A stretch of DNA of 64,000 bases from Theocolax elegans (taxonomy: Eukaryota > Arthropoda > Insecta > Hymenoptera > Cerocephalidae): contig CM047428.1 of NCBI GenBank assembly GCA_026168455.1, positions 86,260,594 through 86,324,593 on the forward strand. Direction: 5' to 3'. The notes under the pieces are model-generated. The model was given only the letters and a program-made list of their open reading frames with translations, had not been told where the DNA came from and did no database searches. Below, piece by piece: positions 10,301-23,319 of the stretch. Position numbers and translations under genes: made by a program. How positions within the stretch are numbered: the stretch's first letter is position 1; each line of letters starts with the position of its first letter.

Positions 10301-11679
10301 CATCGCGATAACGATAAGAAAACATCTTGGTTGTAAAGAAAAGAAAAGTAGAGAAAAGAAAAGAAAAGGAAAAGAAAATGTTAAAATTGATAAGTCATAA
10401 AACCGAGTAGTGTGTAGATAAACGTTACAAGTGCGTATAAGTAATAATTTAGCGAGGCAAGGGTTTTATAGTGTAGAAGAGTATCGATAACCGTTAATAA
10501 AACTGAGCGGCGCGAGGATCTCAAGTTTCTCGTTCGGACAATAAAATTTATTCAAAGAGTCCGTATTTTGCGGGTAGTTTTAGTGAGAGGAAACGCGGAA
10601 AAGGCGCTCGCTCGTACAATTAAGAGTCTCGTGGTATATACGTGAGAGATTGTCAGGGGTTATAGGTGGCGAATCATCGTCAGAGAGCAATAAACTTCGT
10701 ATAAGGATCCGGACCGATTGAACGTCGAACCGGAATTTCGCATCGTTCCTCGGTTAATCCTTATGGTCTCTATCCTCGAGATTTGAAAATCGCTCGTTCG
10801 CGGGAATTAGAAGGGATGATCGAGGGGGCAATTAACGCTTGCGGCCGTTTACAGTCTCGAGTTTACTGCCCGTCTTTCTCTCCCTCTCGCGAGCGGACGC
10901 GCGCGCGCGATGCAGCAGATCGACCGATAACGCAGCGAGACTCGACGATCGGGCCAAGCAGGCAGGCAGCCATGGCAGGCAGGCGTAATCAGCCAGGACA
11001 CAACTATTCGCGGAGATCTTGTGTAGCAACTCCTCGTGCTCGTTTAACGACTGCACGCCCCTGAGATGGCTTCGAGATTTATCGGCTGCAGACGCTGTTA
11101 AAACTTTACAGTGCGCGCCAACCTACGCGCTCACTCACACACACACACACACGCGCGCGCACTTACACTCGAGCTGCCTCGACGAATTTTACGAGTTCAT
11201 CATCGTTGTCTTGCGAGCGCACACAAATTAAGTCCCTTCTCGAGCGTCTTGTACCCACTGGAATTTGATCGAGGAGAGGAGAGGGAGATAACGGAGACAC
11301 ACACTCGCTCAACACTCACGCACCACTCGCACACATTCCCAGCTGCCAAGCGAATTCAATTGAGATGCGGTTATTGCTCCAACGAGGATTCCGAGAACGA
11401 GTTTAACTTTAACGTGTATAAAACCGTACAAATATTACACTTGGTGCGATATCAATCCTAGCTCTTTGCACTTTCCCCGTTTCGCGGGATGCACATACGT
11501 ACGCGTCTTGCCCGCGGAATCGTCGTTAAAATTTTAGAATCCAATCTGTCCTCGAAATTTATCGTCGTTCGAGATTAATTTACGGTACGCGGCGTCTCGC
11601 TTACGTGCTCCACAAAGAAATTATTATTTCACTCGGGTGATCGAACCACGCGGCGAGAGAGGAAGCGGTTGTACAATAG

Positions 11680-11722
11680 TGGCACGGCACTGGCACGGCA
11701 CTGGCACGGCACTGGCACGGCA
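11680..11722. repeat. 11-bp minisatellite (TGGCACGGCAC), about 4 copies
   Basis: Near-perfect head-to-tail copies. Eleven is not a multiple of three, so the array cycles through all reading frames and creates spurious Ala/Arg/Cys-rich frames on the minus strand. Confidence 0.95.
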
Positions 11723-12101
11723 GACAAGAGCATCGACGTAGCCACGTACGATAATTTGCCGTTGGCTCGCGATCCCTCGAAAACGAACCGAAATCCATTT
11801 CGTACGATTATCATCGATCGAGCCGCCGGTGATGTAGAGGTAAACCGTGATGTGTATACATATAGGTATGTACAAAACGAGATTCGAGTCGTTTCGCGGA
11901 AATGATTTTCATTTTGATGACCGTGCACGCGGAGCATCCGTCTTCATCAAACGTCGAAATGCTTGGTCGAACGGTATAATTCATTTTGTAAAGGATCCTC
12001 CTCCTCTCTCGGGTGGTGATCATCATCCGATCATCGGGAATCGAATTTTGGGTAGCTCGTGTCGTTGCGCGGAAATAATAAAAAATTCCACCCGCTCGAG
12101 C

Positions 12102-12152
12102 CATTCGCCCCATCCGACCCATCCGACCCATCCGACCCATTCGACCCATTCG
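12102..12152. repeat. 9-bp minisatellite (CATCCGACC), about 5.5 copies
   Basis: Units at 12102, 12111, 12120, 12129, 12138 and 12147, with CATTCG variants at both ends. The unit length keeps frame, giving THP repeats on plus and GRM repeats on minus, but no longer coding context supports translation. Confidence 0.95.
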
Positions 12153-12426
12153 TAATCAACGGGCACTTGATTTAATACGAATTAAGCCATATACGCGTGC
12201 GTGCTGCGGATCTCTGTCTCTAGGTACACGTACACGTATATACGGATGAATTTCCGCGAGTGCGGCGGCGGCGGCGGCGGCGGGGGATGCACGTCAGGCG
12301 CGGCCTCGAAATTCCCTTCGTTACGGGGAATAGCCCAGGCTTATCTGTCGTGGTTGGAAAATTACCAAATTTCTGCACTGCGAAATAGAGGGTGGGACGG
12401 GATGTTTCGCTACGTAATTATCCAGA

Positions 12427-12469
12427 GAGGTGGAGGAGGGGGTGGAGGTGGAGGTGGAGGAGGAGAGGT
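12427..12469. repeat. GGAGGT/GGTGGA hexanucleotide array
   Basis: G-rich hexamer array on the plus strand, able to form a G-quadruplex. It produces a poly-Gly shadow frame. Confidence 0.9.
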
Positions 12470-12660
12470 TTCCTCGCTCTGTTTGAATTTCGAGATGCGC
12501 ACAACCGTGCTCCGGGCTAAAGCTAATTTGTCGCGTCAAACGATCCGGAGAAGGGATGCGCCGCCATGTTTTTACCCCATCGAAATTCAAGTGGCTTCTT
12601 CAAACGCCATACCCTTTCGCTTTTTCAGAAAGCCGAGGAGTTATTATTATTAACCGGTAA

Positions 12661-15600
12661 CGAGGAGAGTTTGTTCAAATGACTATCATGTCCTACATTC
12701 GTACTGTACATATATGTCTACTATATGCTAAAGGTTTGATTATTAATGACAATCAATCGATTCTAATTAATTCTCTGTGATCGTATTATAAAAATAAACT
12801 TTACACACAATTATCTTGGCTGTACGTGCGTTTACACGTCTATATGTGTACGTGAAATTAGCTATGAACTGATTGACGGTATACGCATCGCGTTCGTATA
12901 TTTTGATTCGACGATCGCTGACAAAGATGTTAATTATCTCGAGTAGGTGTGTGTGTGCGCGCGCGCGTGTGTGTGTGTGTGTGGTAGTAGCGAAACGTGA
13001 TCCTAATGTAATAGATTTAAACTATTCCCGTAGCAAAATCCATTTCCATTACGTCGAGCATTCGTTAACGATCGAAAAGTGATGTATATTCCTAACGAAA
13101 GAATAACGAAAGAATAAAAAAAGGAAAAAAAGAGAAATAATAATAGGAAACGGGCGATGATAAACAAGGAGAGTCATTTTTGTAATTTTCACTGCACCGA
13201 ACCGAGGTCATCGAACGGCGTAAAGTTATATTATATATAAAGAGAGAGTGAGAGAGAGAAAGAGAGAGAGACGGCTCGCGGAGTGGTCCGATGATGTGAT
13301 CGGACGTAGCGGAAATAGCGTGTGCGTCCCAACATAGGTGAATCGATTCGACGTGGCTGTCGCGTTGTTCCGTCGTACCTGTTTCTCCGAGCAAGCGCAA
13401 ACGTCCCTCTCCTCCCCGTCCCTTCCTTCGACTTAATACGACGTATCCAATGATGCGCTGGACGCGATGATACTTGGAACGAAGGCGAATGCACCGGATA
13501 AATCGAGGCTCGGATAGAGAGAGTATCTGTATACTCCGGCAAGTCCCAACGTATCGTAGATATACCTAATACGCCTTGGATCATTAATTTTCCGTCCTAT
13601 TGCTTCCTATCCGCAACCTTCTATTTTTTCTTTCTTTTTATTTTCAACTTGCTTCCTTGCGCTTCGAGTGCGCTGCAAGACCGTAAAGTTGAAATAAACA
13701 TTGCTTTCGAATACACACTGCGCGGGGATATACCTATATAAAGTGCTTTACAACTTACTAATTATTACTGACCAACGATGTTTCTACCGATTGATACTTA
13801 TTACAGAAAAATCTTGTTCTCTCTGTGCAATTAATCCTTGGATTTTCGTTTATTTTTATTTTTTTTTTACTTTCCGCGGCATAAGCTAAGGTTGCCGTTA
13901 ATATGGTAGATACATAGACGATGATTTTATATTCATTTAACAAAAAATAGTTATCTTCTCGAAGATATTTAAATTCCACAAATACATACACATATACACA
14001 TAACTTAAATTGAAAATAGCGTAAAATCTGGTAGACTTACTGTTTAAGGCAAATAATTCTATCGAGGCAATACAATTTAAAGAACAGATAAAATAATAGG
14101 TGCTGTTTTCAAACGAATACAACTACCTGAAGAGAAAGATGTTTCAAGAATCGTTTCCTTTGAGCCCACAAAATTGAAAGAAGGTTTGTTTTTAAATTCA
14201 TAATTTAAACTTTTAAGGAATGCGTAAAATTTCAGATGACTTACCCCGCTGGACAATAAGTCAATGAAAATAGTCTACCAAGTAATAGTTGGGTAATTTG
14301 TTAATGAATAATATTTGTCAACGATCAACTACTTATCAAGTAACTTTATTATTTTAAAGTTTTTTTTTCAAATGTGAGTATTCGTTATTACCGAACTGCT
14401 TGTAAAGCGAAGGAATAATTTTTTGAAGCAGTATTGTAAGGTATTTTTTTGATAAACCGTTCTTGATTCCTGTCTATACCAGGGTATTCTACATAATTTT
14501 AATCAAATATTTCCTTCAGTACTTTTTAACGCAAACTCTTTCACGACAAAACGATCAGCGGAAGCAACTATTACGGAAAAAAAGAGAATTCGATGAACGG
14601 AAAAATGAATAGCGCAATAGACTCCGCGAACACTCCATCTGTCATTATTTAATTTCGTTACCTCGGGCATAGACAGCTAAAAATTCAAAAGGAAAGTCCA
14701 TAACGAAATCACTGGATAATCGAGATAGCCAGAGCGGGTAGTTTCGAACGAAAAAAAAAACGAGAAAAAGAGAGGGAGGAATAGCATTCGATGGAAAAAA
14801 ATGAGGGGAAAAAGGAAGACTCGACACAGGTGCTCGATTTACATGTGTATATTTACAGGTAATTACGAATGTAGCTAACCGTCAACCTCGTCATCGTTTG
14901 TGACCGATCGCTAAAAATAAAGCAGATGTAAACCAACCCGTCTGGCTTTTAATTGCCTATACTCGGCATCGCGTCACGCGGACACGTATCGCAATCATCC
15001 GTGGTGTCTACTGCGTTCGACCAACAAAATTTTATATAAAAAAGAGTGAGAATATAAGGTCCACTAGGAGAGAATTTTTTTTTACGGTTTCATTACTGTT
15101 GATTGTGAGCGCGTGACGGTGACTATAATTTCGTTGGGTCGTAACGTTTTCATCGAGTGGCGAATCCGATCGCAATTGCGGATTTCGATGTGGGTGAAAA
15201 CTGATTCGCTCCTACAACCGTTTCTTAATTAATTCATTTTCATCGGAATCGTGTAAACGCACATACGCACATACGCACATACGTACGCGTAGTCACCCCC
15301 GCACAGACACTTGTACGTACGTTGTTAATCGCGTGCTGTACATTTTGTAAAATTTAAATTACTTAATATTATTTTTATTTTAATTCTTGGTGAGAATTCG
15401 TCGAGAGTTTACTAAATTTCATATAAAGTTGCAGAATTATGTTTCGGGAGCACTACATATACTCTTCTCTATCTCTTTCTCTCCGTAATTTTACGCGTGT
15501 TTAAATTACACGAGTTTAGAAACGTGGAAACTAGAGGAAATTTCATTGTTATTATTATTATTATTATTACTATTATCATTATTACATTTGCAGGAGTCGT

Positions 15601-15997
15601 CGTGTATTGGTATGTTAAATAAAATTAACGAACACATATATATCAAGTATACGTGTTTGTAACATCCACTAAATCAGAATTACGTACCATTTCTTTTCTT
15701 TCTCAAGTTCATTCGATAGTCCAAATATGAGAAAAGGAATACCTCGCGTCACGTAAAAAAACGATGGAAACAAAAGCAACATTTTAACGTGAAAAGACAA
15801 ATTTAAAAAGTTGTTGTTTTTTTTCTTCCCTCTCCGGAACGTCAGAGTCCGGTGCACACACGCGAAGTCACGTAATATACCCTACCAAGGTTTATCCTTC
15901 CCGTTCACCATAAAACTTGGTCGGTAAAGTAAACGTAATGCCTCGAGAGAATTTTATCAATGCTGCGCAAAGCTACATAGAAATTTTACTTTATACG

Positions 15998-16034
<37 letters not shown>

Positions 16035-19000
16035 ATATAAAAAAAAGAAACATCAGACTAGGTGTATACGTGTATGTATGTATAGGTAGAGAGTGGATCG
16101 TTTGTACATCTCTTTAAAAAGTTCAACGTCGACGTGGTCACTGCCCGGAGATAATGCAACAATAGAAACTGGGCAACGGCGACGGTTTCACTGAGCATGT
16201 CGAGAAAACCTGGCAAAATCACGAGGCTTGGCTCTCTATCTCTCTCTCTCCCTGTGTCTCTGTGAGTGCGTACGTCCTTCCCTCTGTTTACGGTGCTCGA
16301 GTTTCCGCCGTGTAAAAGAAATGTGTTAATTCCAACATTTTTCACCCGCTTTAGGAGGCGAAATTTTTTTATATTTTAAATTAAGTCGTTGCGCGCGAAA
16401 CGTTTATACACGTAGATCTGGATTACGCGAGCGAAGAACCGCTCGGGAGCTTTACGTTTATTCCGACGAGTATGTGAAATTTATACTTCGTTGATTTCAC
16501 CCTGAATTTTTTTATCCACTCCCGCGAATACGTCGCGACGAAACGCTTTACGCGGGATACCGAATTTATTCGCGATTTGTCGTAACACCTAGTAATTTTT
16601 GTGGCGTCATTACTCTCCATGATATTTACACGAAATTTTTATGTTTAATTATTGAGTTTCTGGAATTATCAAACTTTCTCATTAAGGATTACTCTTTTTT
16701 CGGTTATATTAAGAGTTATAGTTGAATATATGTGTATATTACACCCTAAACTCAACCCTTTATGGAAAATTATATTTATCAAAAACATTGTACTCTTTCA
16801 ACTATTTTAAATTATATATTACAACTATTTTCAATTCATATATTTCTAAATTTTTACAAATTTAAAATTTTCATTGCTTAACCATTGACAAATATTATTC
16901 ATAAAAAAATTATTCAACTGTTACTCCCTAGGCTATGTTGGTTCTCGTATTTCCTACCAACGGGTAATAATAAAAGAAGGAAAATAAATGAGAATTTCAT
17001 ACTACTTATAAAAACTATAACATAATTAAAAATGAATTATATTGAAATATTTAACGAGAAAATTATTACCGCTTAATGCAATGCCATAATTTAATGCCCA
17101 ATCAATATTACATACACACATACACACACACGCACGCGCACGCGCACACACGCACACACACACATACATATGTACATAGATTAATATAATTTTATTATTA
17201 TTATTATTATAATACGAGAAATTATAAATGATTCGTGTTTAAAATGTCATTACATGTTAATTTCGATTATCTTAACTAAAAGCAGTACTCTGAGCCGTAA
17301 TGACTGGATAACTAAATTTCCTAAAATATTAATAATCGGATGAACGGTGTAAAATGATTCTATTATTGAAAAGCTACCATTAAATATATATACACGTACA
17401 TATATATAATTGTTACCTTCGTATATTCGAAAATTCTCATAAAATTTTAATCCACGTATATTATCATTTGTAATATTCATAATCCGATAGATCGTAAAAC
17501 TTTCCCTTCACACAAATATGTTGCGCAATTTTTTTACGTCGCGTGACAAATTTAAAAAAAACGAGGTACCCTATACTAATTAGAATTCTGGTCATTCGCG
17601 TGTGCGCGCTTTGATGATATAGACAGAAAAAAAATGAAAGAAAGGTGAAAACGAGGTGTTAAATTTCATTAAGCGAATAATTTTCGAATCCTCGAGTATC
17701 CTCCGCGTTGGTAAAATTTCCCTTGGAAAATAGGTATATACACATTTATTAACAAGGAATGTACATAAATATACGACGCGTGTTGAGCATTAATGAGACA
17801 ACTGTATAACGATCGATCGATCGGCGTTCGTACAGCTTCTCTTTGTGGAAAAGCGCGTATATATACGGGGGATCGTCGCGATGCGCGCGATAAACCGACA
17901 CGAACGATCCTCCAAAGCTTCGACTGTCGATATTTTCGTTCTGCCTTTCGCTTTCTACCGCAAAGTCCGTTTCTATCTACTTTTTTTACTTTACTTTACT
18001 TGCTTTTTCTCTTTTTTTTACGTAGGTTCAATTTTTTTATTTGGAAAGAGGATTCGCGCAGTTAAATGTCCTTGCGATGCCGTTGTCGCCTGTTTTATCG
18101 ACTGATAAAAAGGATTAAATCCATATAAGCATTAGATCGACGTCAAAGATTATTAAGAAAATATATGTATCTCGATTCGTACAAATCATGTCCGTTGCTA
18201 TAATTGTCATAAATATTTGGGATAAAATGTTCTCTTTGTTTTTAAATAATTCGCATAAATATGATGATGTAAATTAAATAAAGGAATATTAACGAGAAAT
18301 AAAAGAAGGTATCATTATCGAAAGAGAAAAATGTACGTTTTAGAACAAATACACAAAAAATAAAAGAGCGCATTATTTAAAAATGTTTCAATTGCAATTA
18401 ACTTTGATTGCTCATTCACATATGTATATAGCTTAATTATGAATAATAATTAGACAGTCACGCGAATAATGAAGTAGACCGACAAATAAATTTGTATAAC
18501 ATTATAAATAAAATGTTGATCAAACAGATCCATTCGCATACATATGTATGTATCTATGATGTTGCGTTGTAACCAAAGGAAAAAAAAGATAATATAATAT
18601 ATAAATATATACGCACGGAAATGTACTTTATACCGAAATGATATTACCCCGAGCTCGTTCGAATAAATCAATGAAACCACAAAGTCGTGTATGTTTTTTT
18701 AATAAGTTGGAGTCGTTAAAATGTGACGGTAGTCGATAACCCATCCCGGGAAACAGGTTTGCCCAATCGCATTAAATATTTCGCATATATAGTTACCCAT
18801 GGCGCGCTAGTAAAAACCCTCCGTCGCAAAGAATCAAAATCCTATTTTCGCGTGGGAGGTGAATCAAATCCGACTTTCAAGGGACACACACCAACGTTCG
18901 AGACAAGCCAATTTCTCTTTTTTTTATCTCTCTCTCTCTTTCTCCATATATATGTTTGGCTCGGTATAAGAAATCGCTATTCGAAATTTGGCCTCGAGTC

Positions 19001-19469
19001 ACTAACGCACGCGCGGAATGCATATCAGCGTCAACAGTGAAAAAAGAAGAAGAAAAAGAAGAAGAAGGTATGAGAAGGCGAGACAGAAAAACCGATGAGT
19101 GCGGCGCGCGGATGTCGGTCACACTTTTCATACAAAGTGCATTCACTGAGATATATATATATATAGATATCTCTTTTCTGAGGATGTGTGGAAGGTTAGT
19201 TTCTCAGGATATTTCATAGAAAAGTGTGCTGTCGTTTAACCTACCTTTTCTTTTACTATTTATCCTTATATCTTTTGAAAATGGAAAAACTTGTCTTCTT
19301 TCTATTTGGATTATGTGTGGAGCGTAAGTACGTGTGCGCTTCTCACGTACCTCTTAAGTACACAAATTGACGCACTTTTTAAGTAGATATTCTGCAGTAT
19401 GTATATAAAAAGGTAGTTTTTACTTCAATTATAATTTATAATTTTAAATTTCTCAGTTTCTATTTTTTA
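12661..19469. other. mixed AT-rich non-coding DNA with microsatellites
   Basis: No gene recognised. Simple repeats: (GT)n with a central (GC)n at 12947-12983, (GA)n at about 13240-13271, (ATT)n near 15547-15570, an ACGCACAT octamer array at 15257-15286, (TA)n at about 16003-16030 and (CA)n at about 17109-17164. Frames of 60-117 codons are short, biased and mutually overlapping. A purine-rich AGA tract lies near 19035-19065. Confidence 0.7.
15257..15286. repeat. octamer repeat (ACGCACAT), about 3.5 copies
   Basis: Three perfect ACGCACAT-type units followed by a diverged ACGTACGCGT end. Confidence 0.9.
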
Positions 19470-19990
19470 AATGCGGAAACGACATTTTATACTTTTGTAA
19501 AATAGGTATTTGGAATTATATACGTTTTATAAGTAAAAATTACAACGTTCATATTTTTGAAAGAGTGGAACGAAATTTTTACTTTTTCGCACAATAACAC
19601 TTGGAATCTGTATTCATTTCAAAATAAAACTTTCATTTTCCTTCTTCACAAAACTTGGAATAATTAGAATGAAATTTAATATTTTCCTAATTAATATATA
19701 GAAGCTTATACTTTTTAAAATTACAAATTATGATGTTTGAAAATATTGATACGTTATTTATAGATTTCTGAAGTAGAAACACGGTCTTTTATACTCTTAT
19801 AAATTGAAAATCCCGATGTGTTTTCTTCTCAAATATTGGAATGAAATTTTTACTTTTGTAAATTAGGAACACAGAACTTAAAATTCCAACTTTCAGACAT
19901 TGGAACGAAATTTAGTTTCTAGTATACAACAGGAAAGTTGAAACGCTATATATTAATGAAGAATGTAAATCGCGATATATTTATGAAAGA
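19470..19990. repeat. degenerate tandem repeat, unit about 64-95 bp
   Basis: A core close to TTGGAAYGAAATTTTTACTT recurs with drift at about 19472, 19565, 19665, 19771, 19836 and 19899, usually followed by a variant of TTGTAAAATAGG. Spacing varies, as in an old minisatellite that has gained insertions and deletions. No protein or inverted-repeat structure explains it. The alignment was made by eye, so copy number and limits are approximate. Confidence 0.45.
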
Positions 19991-21219
19991 TGTGGAATTT
20001 ATTATTGGTCAGGTGTATTGTTTTAAAGAATGTCAAAATTTATCAATTTAAATGAACCCGCATAATACAATTCATATGTAAATTACCGAAGTTTCATTAT
20101 TAACATTGCGGCTTACAAGGTAAAAAATATTTGAAAATATTCATATTATACAGTCACATAGAATAATTTAAATAACATAACACTGTATACTAATCACATA
20201 TTGCCAAACAGATGATCAAGGCAAAAACAGGATAAAAAGATAATTTACTTTTTCTTTGCATTAGTTATCATGCTTTAGAAGTTATATTATAATGTACTTG
20301 CACTGTAATAAAGTTCAGTTAATTCTGTCAAATATTTTGGTAAATACGTTTGAAAAAAATAATTGATTAAAACTAACAAATAATTTGTAGTTTGAAACAC
20401 AGTATTTTTATTAATTAAAAGTTATTGGAACCTGATAAGTATATTTCTTATTGGTTGCATATGAAAATTACTTATATATACGAATTATCTAACTTTCGAA
20501 TGAAGAAGTCGAAGGTCTGTTGGGAATAATTGTAAATATGTAACGTCGAACAATGAAAACTCGTAACGTCAAACGCGTCAGTAAGAGTGAATAAGGGAAA
20601 GAGATTATAGGTAGAAAAGAGGAGAGGACGTCACCACCATGACGGACGGAAGGAGGGAAGGACGGAGGGACGGAACGAACGAAACGGACGAAACGGACGG
20701 ACGAACGGTCGATCGAATCGTCAGCGAGATAAAGACAGGCAGATATAGGCAAAACAATCGACGACACAGGGTCCTTAAATTTATAGCTATTGCTTGTCAG
20801 CGTTCGCTTTTATTTTATTTTATTTTTGTTTTTCAGTTATTCGTTTTCTTCGTCTCATCCCTTACCTACCACTACTCCTCTCTCTCTCTCGCTCTCGCAG
20901 TTTTTTTGTTCAAACGTTGTTGGTGCATTCGTCGGTTCGATCCACCCTATCCCTTGGCGAATTTCGCGCGGATCTGCGCGCCGCTGATTTTTTTATGGTT
21001 TTTGCCCCGTCAGGAGCCGGTACGAAGCGTTATAAGCAAGTTACGAGCGTCTGCGTGAAAAAGAGAGACGGGAAAAAATGTATTCCCTGATACGATTTTT
21101 TATGGTCGATGAGCCCCCCGTATCATCCGTTAGGCTTTTATAAATTGAACTTTATCTTTTGCACTAATAAAATTGCCCTGGTTTATGGGCCAACGCAAAT
21201 AATATACGAAGCCCCTACG

Positions 21220-21264
<45 letters not shown>

Positions 21265-23319
21265 CTTGTCGGATGGATCACCATTTTTCCTTTACCGCTG
21301 GATCTGCATTTTCCTTTTTTTAAACTTCGTCTTGGTAAAATACTTATTGTTGTGGCTGTGAAGCATTTATTTGCGGTTTTTTATGCGACGGTTTTCTTTT
21401 CTACCTTTGTCAATCGTCGTCGATCGCGATACGCACCCGAGAAATTAAAACTCTGTGTACGCGCGAGTACAATTCGTGTAATCGTCTTATTTATTTTTTG
21501 CAAGGTAAAAGTGACATCGATGGACGGAGAATTTTTATGGCGGTTTACGTAACGTTGATTAAATACACGTATATTTACGTTCTCGAAGAAACACGCGACT
21601 GATTGAAATTGGCTGGTGCGTACACGAACGTCAACCTTTTCAAAATGAAATTTCGGTCGGTTCGATGGATTTCAATAGATCGACAACTTTTCAACGTAAT
21701 AACCGTTCTCATTCGCAATAAGAATAACATATTAATTGTTGAATCTCTTAAAAATCGCTATATTATTACACTCGCGTTACTTTTCGTGACGAAACAAAAG
21801 CGTGGATATCTTCCGTTTTTTTCTCTCTGTTCTGAAACCACAAAGCTGGAACGATCCCTTGGCTTACTTTTTCGCGAGCGCGCGCGCGCGTGCGAGAAGA
21901 ATTCAAGGACTGTCGTGCGAGAAAAGGATTCTCGCATGCACGTGGACGTGTAGGAACGTCGACGAAGCCTCGGATAATAATTAACGCGACACGGCGTTTA
22001 GTTGGCCTCCAACGTGTCTCTAGTGGTATATGCACCGCCTCGTCATCGCGATCGTCATCGCGCAGCCTTTCTCTTTCTCGGGATCGTTCATTCAATCGCG
22101 CGATTCACCTCGATCATTTTCTCCCTTTCTCTTTCGCGCTTACTCTCGCGATACGTATCCATTCACTCCAACGTGGAGAACGGTGGATAGGACACTCGTT
22201 CACTCATGAATATATATAAGAAAGATTCACGCTCGTTATCGTTATTTACTGTTTACACTTTGCGCAATCTGTCTTATCTATAATCCCTTCCTTTTCCTTT
22301 GGGATCTCCCACTTGTCGACGTTCACGTCGACCGATATATACGATGGCTTGGTTGGTTCTCTGCACTGGTATATACAACTTATACCCCGTTATGTTGGTT
22401 AATTGTCTAATTATATGTTTATTTACGAGCGACAAAAAGATAATTCTTGTATGGAAGGTAAGATGCGTCTCGGTGAGATTCTTCTTTGATTTCGAGGACA
22501 ATAACTAATCGATAGGAATGTCACCGTATTGTATTTGTCCTAACACTCGAAATAATAATTTTGGTCGTTCGATTCGAGTGAGTCACTGGTTAGCTTGCAT
22601 AGATCAATTGGAATTATGATGAATTCCCTGTGTTTTTTAAATGGCCCCTTTTGACTCATGGTAGAGTAATTGGAGATATTTCGGTCAATCTCATCAGAAA
22701 AAAGAATTGCTCAACTTGTCCAACTCATTTGAGGCTGTAATATTTCAAGTAGCACAGTTGGACACGTTAATTTATTAGCAAATTTTAACAGGAATGTTAT
22801 TATTTTACTGGTATAGATAAATTTTTGTTGCCATGAATCATCTTTTCGACCATCTATATTTCTATACGTTGCTTATGTATAGTCGGTAATTGTAAATTGT
22901 AAAATAAAGACTAGATCAAATCAAACGCTTTTTAAATTGAGTATCGAGTCGACTAAAACATTTAATGAGTAAATGTAAAATTAATACAATTGACATAAAT
23001 TTATATAAGTAACATCTATACATGATGTTAGCCTTCTTTGAGTTTACAATATGTTTATAAGCATCGTGCTACACTGAGGAACAACCGGCTACTTGGCCTG
23101 CAGGTCGAGGTCTGAACGATCGGTTCGAGCTTGCATAGAACAAATCAATGATCCCGAGACGTAATCCCTACCAGTAGATATATTTACACTAATAATATGC
23201 TAATAAGTACGCTAACAATACCGCGATACCGTATATTACACCGTAACAATATTCTCATTAGGCCGACGAGTCGCGATCGACATTCGTCTCCAAAATTATC
23301 CAAAAAGTCATCCGGGCGA
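19991..23319. other. non-coding DNA with CT-rich and GGAC-type repeats
   Basis: AT-rich to about 20500, then a GGAC/GGAA-type purine array (about 20639-20710), a (CT)n run at about 21221-21262 and a CpG-rich segment near 21870-22160. A strong isolated donor-like sequence, AAG|GTAAGA, lies at about 22454. A GGTTCGATCC near 20934 resembles a tRNA B box, but no cloverleaf can be folded around it. No frame above 147 codons and none recognisable. Confidence 0.65.

Larger units (their letters stand above)
10301..12660. other. CpG-rich, low-complexity patch; possible regulatory or 5' exon region
   Basis: Much richer in G+C and CpG than its surroundings, with CGCGCGCG near 10900, (CA)n(CG)n at about 11133-11160, two CG-rich minisatellites, a (GGC)n run at 12262-12286 and a GGAGGT array. 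Overlapping frames of 70-150 codons exist on both strands, but their products are compositionally biased (His/Pro, Gly or Arg runs) and conserved domains are absent. In insects with CpG-depleted gene bodies such patches often mark promoters or 5' untranslated exons. I cannot show transcription. Confidence 0.4.

Noticed and set aside
20925..20950. tRNA B-box-like GGTTCGATCC
   Set aside because: No A box at proper spacing and no cloverleaf arms can be paired around it.
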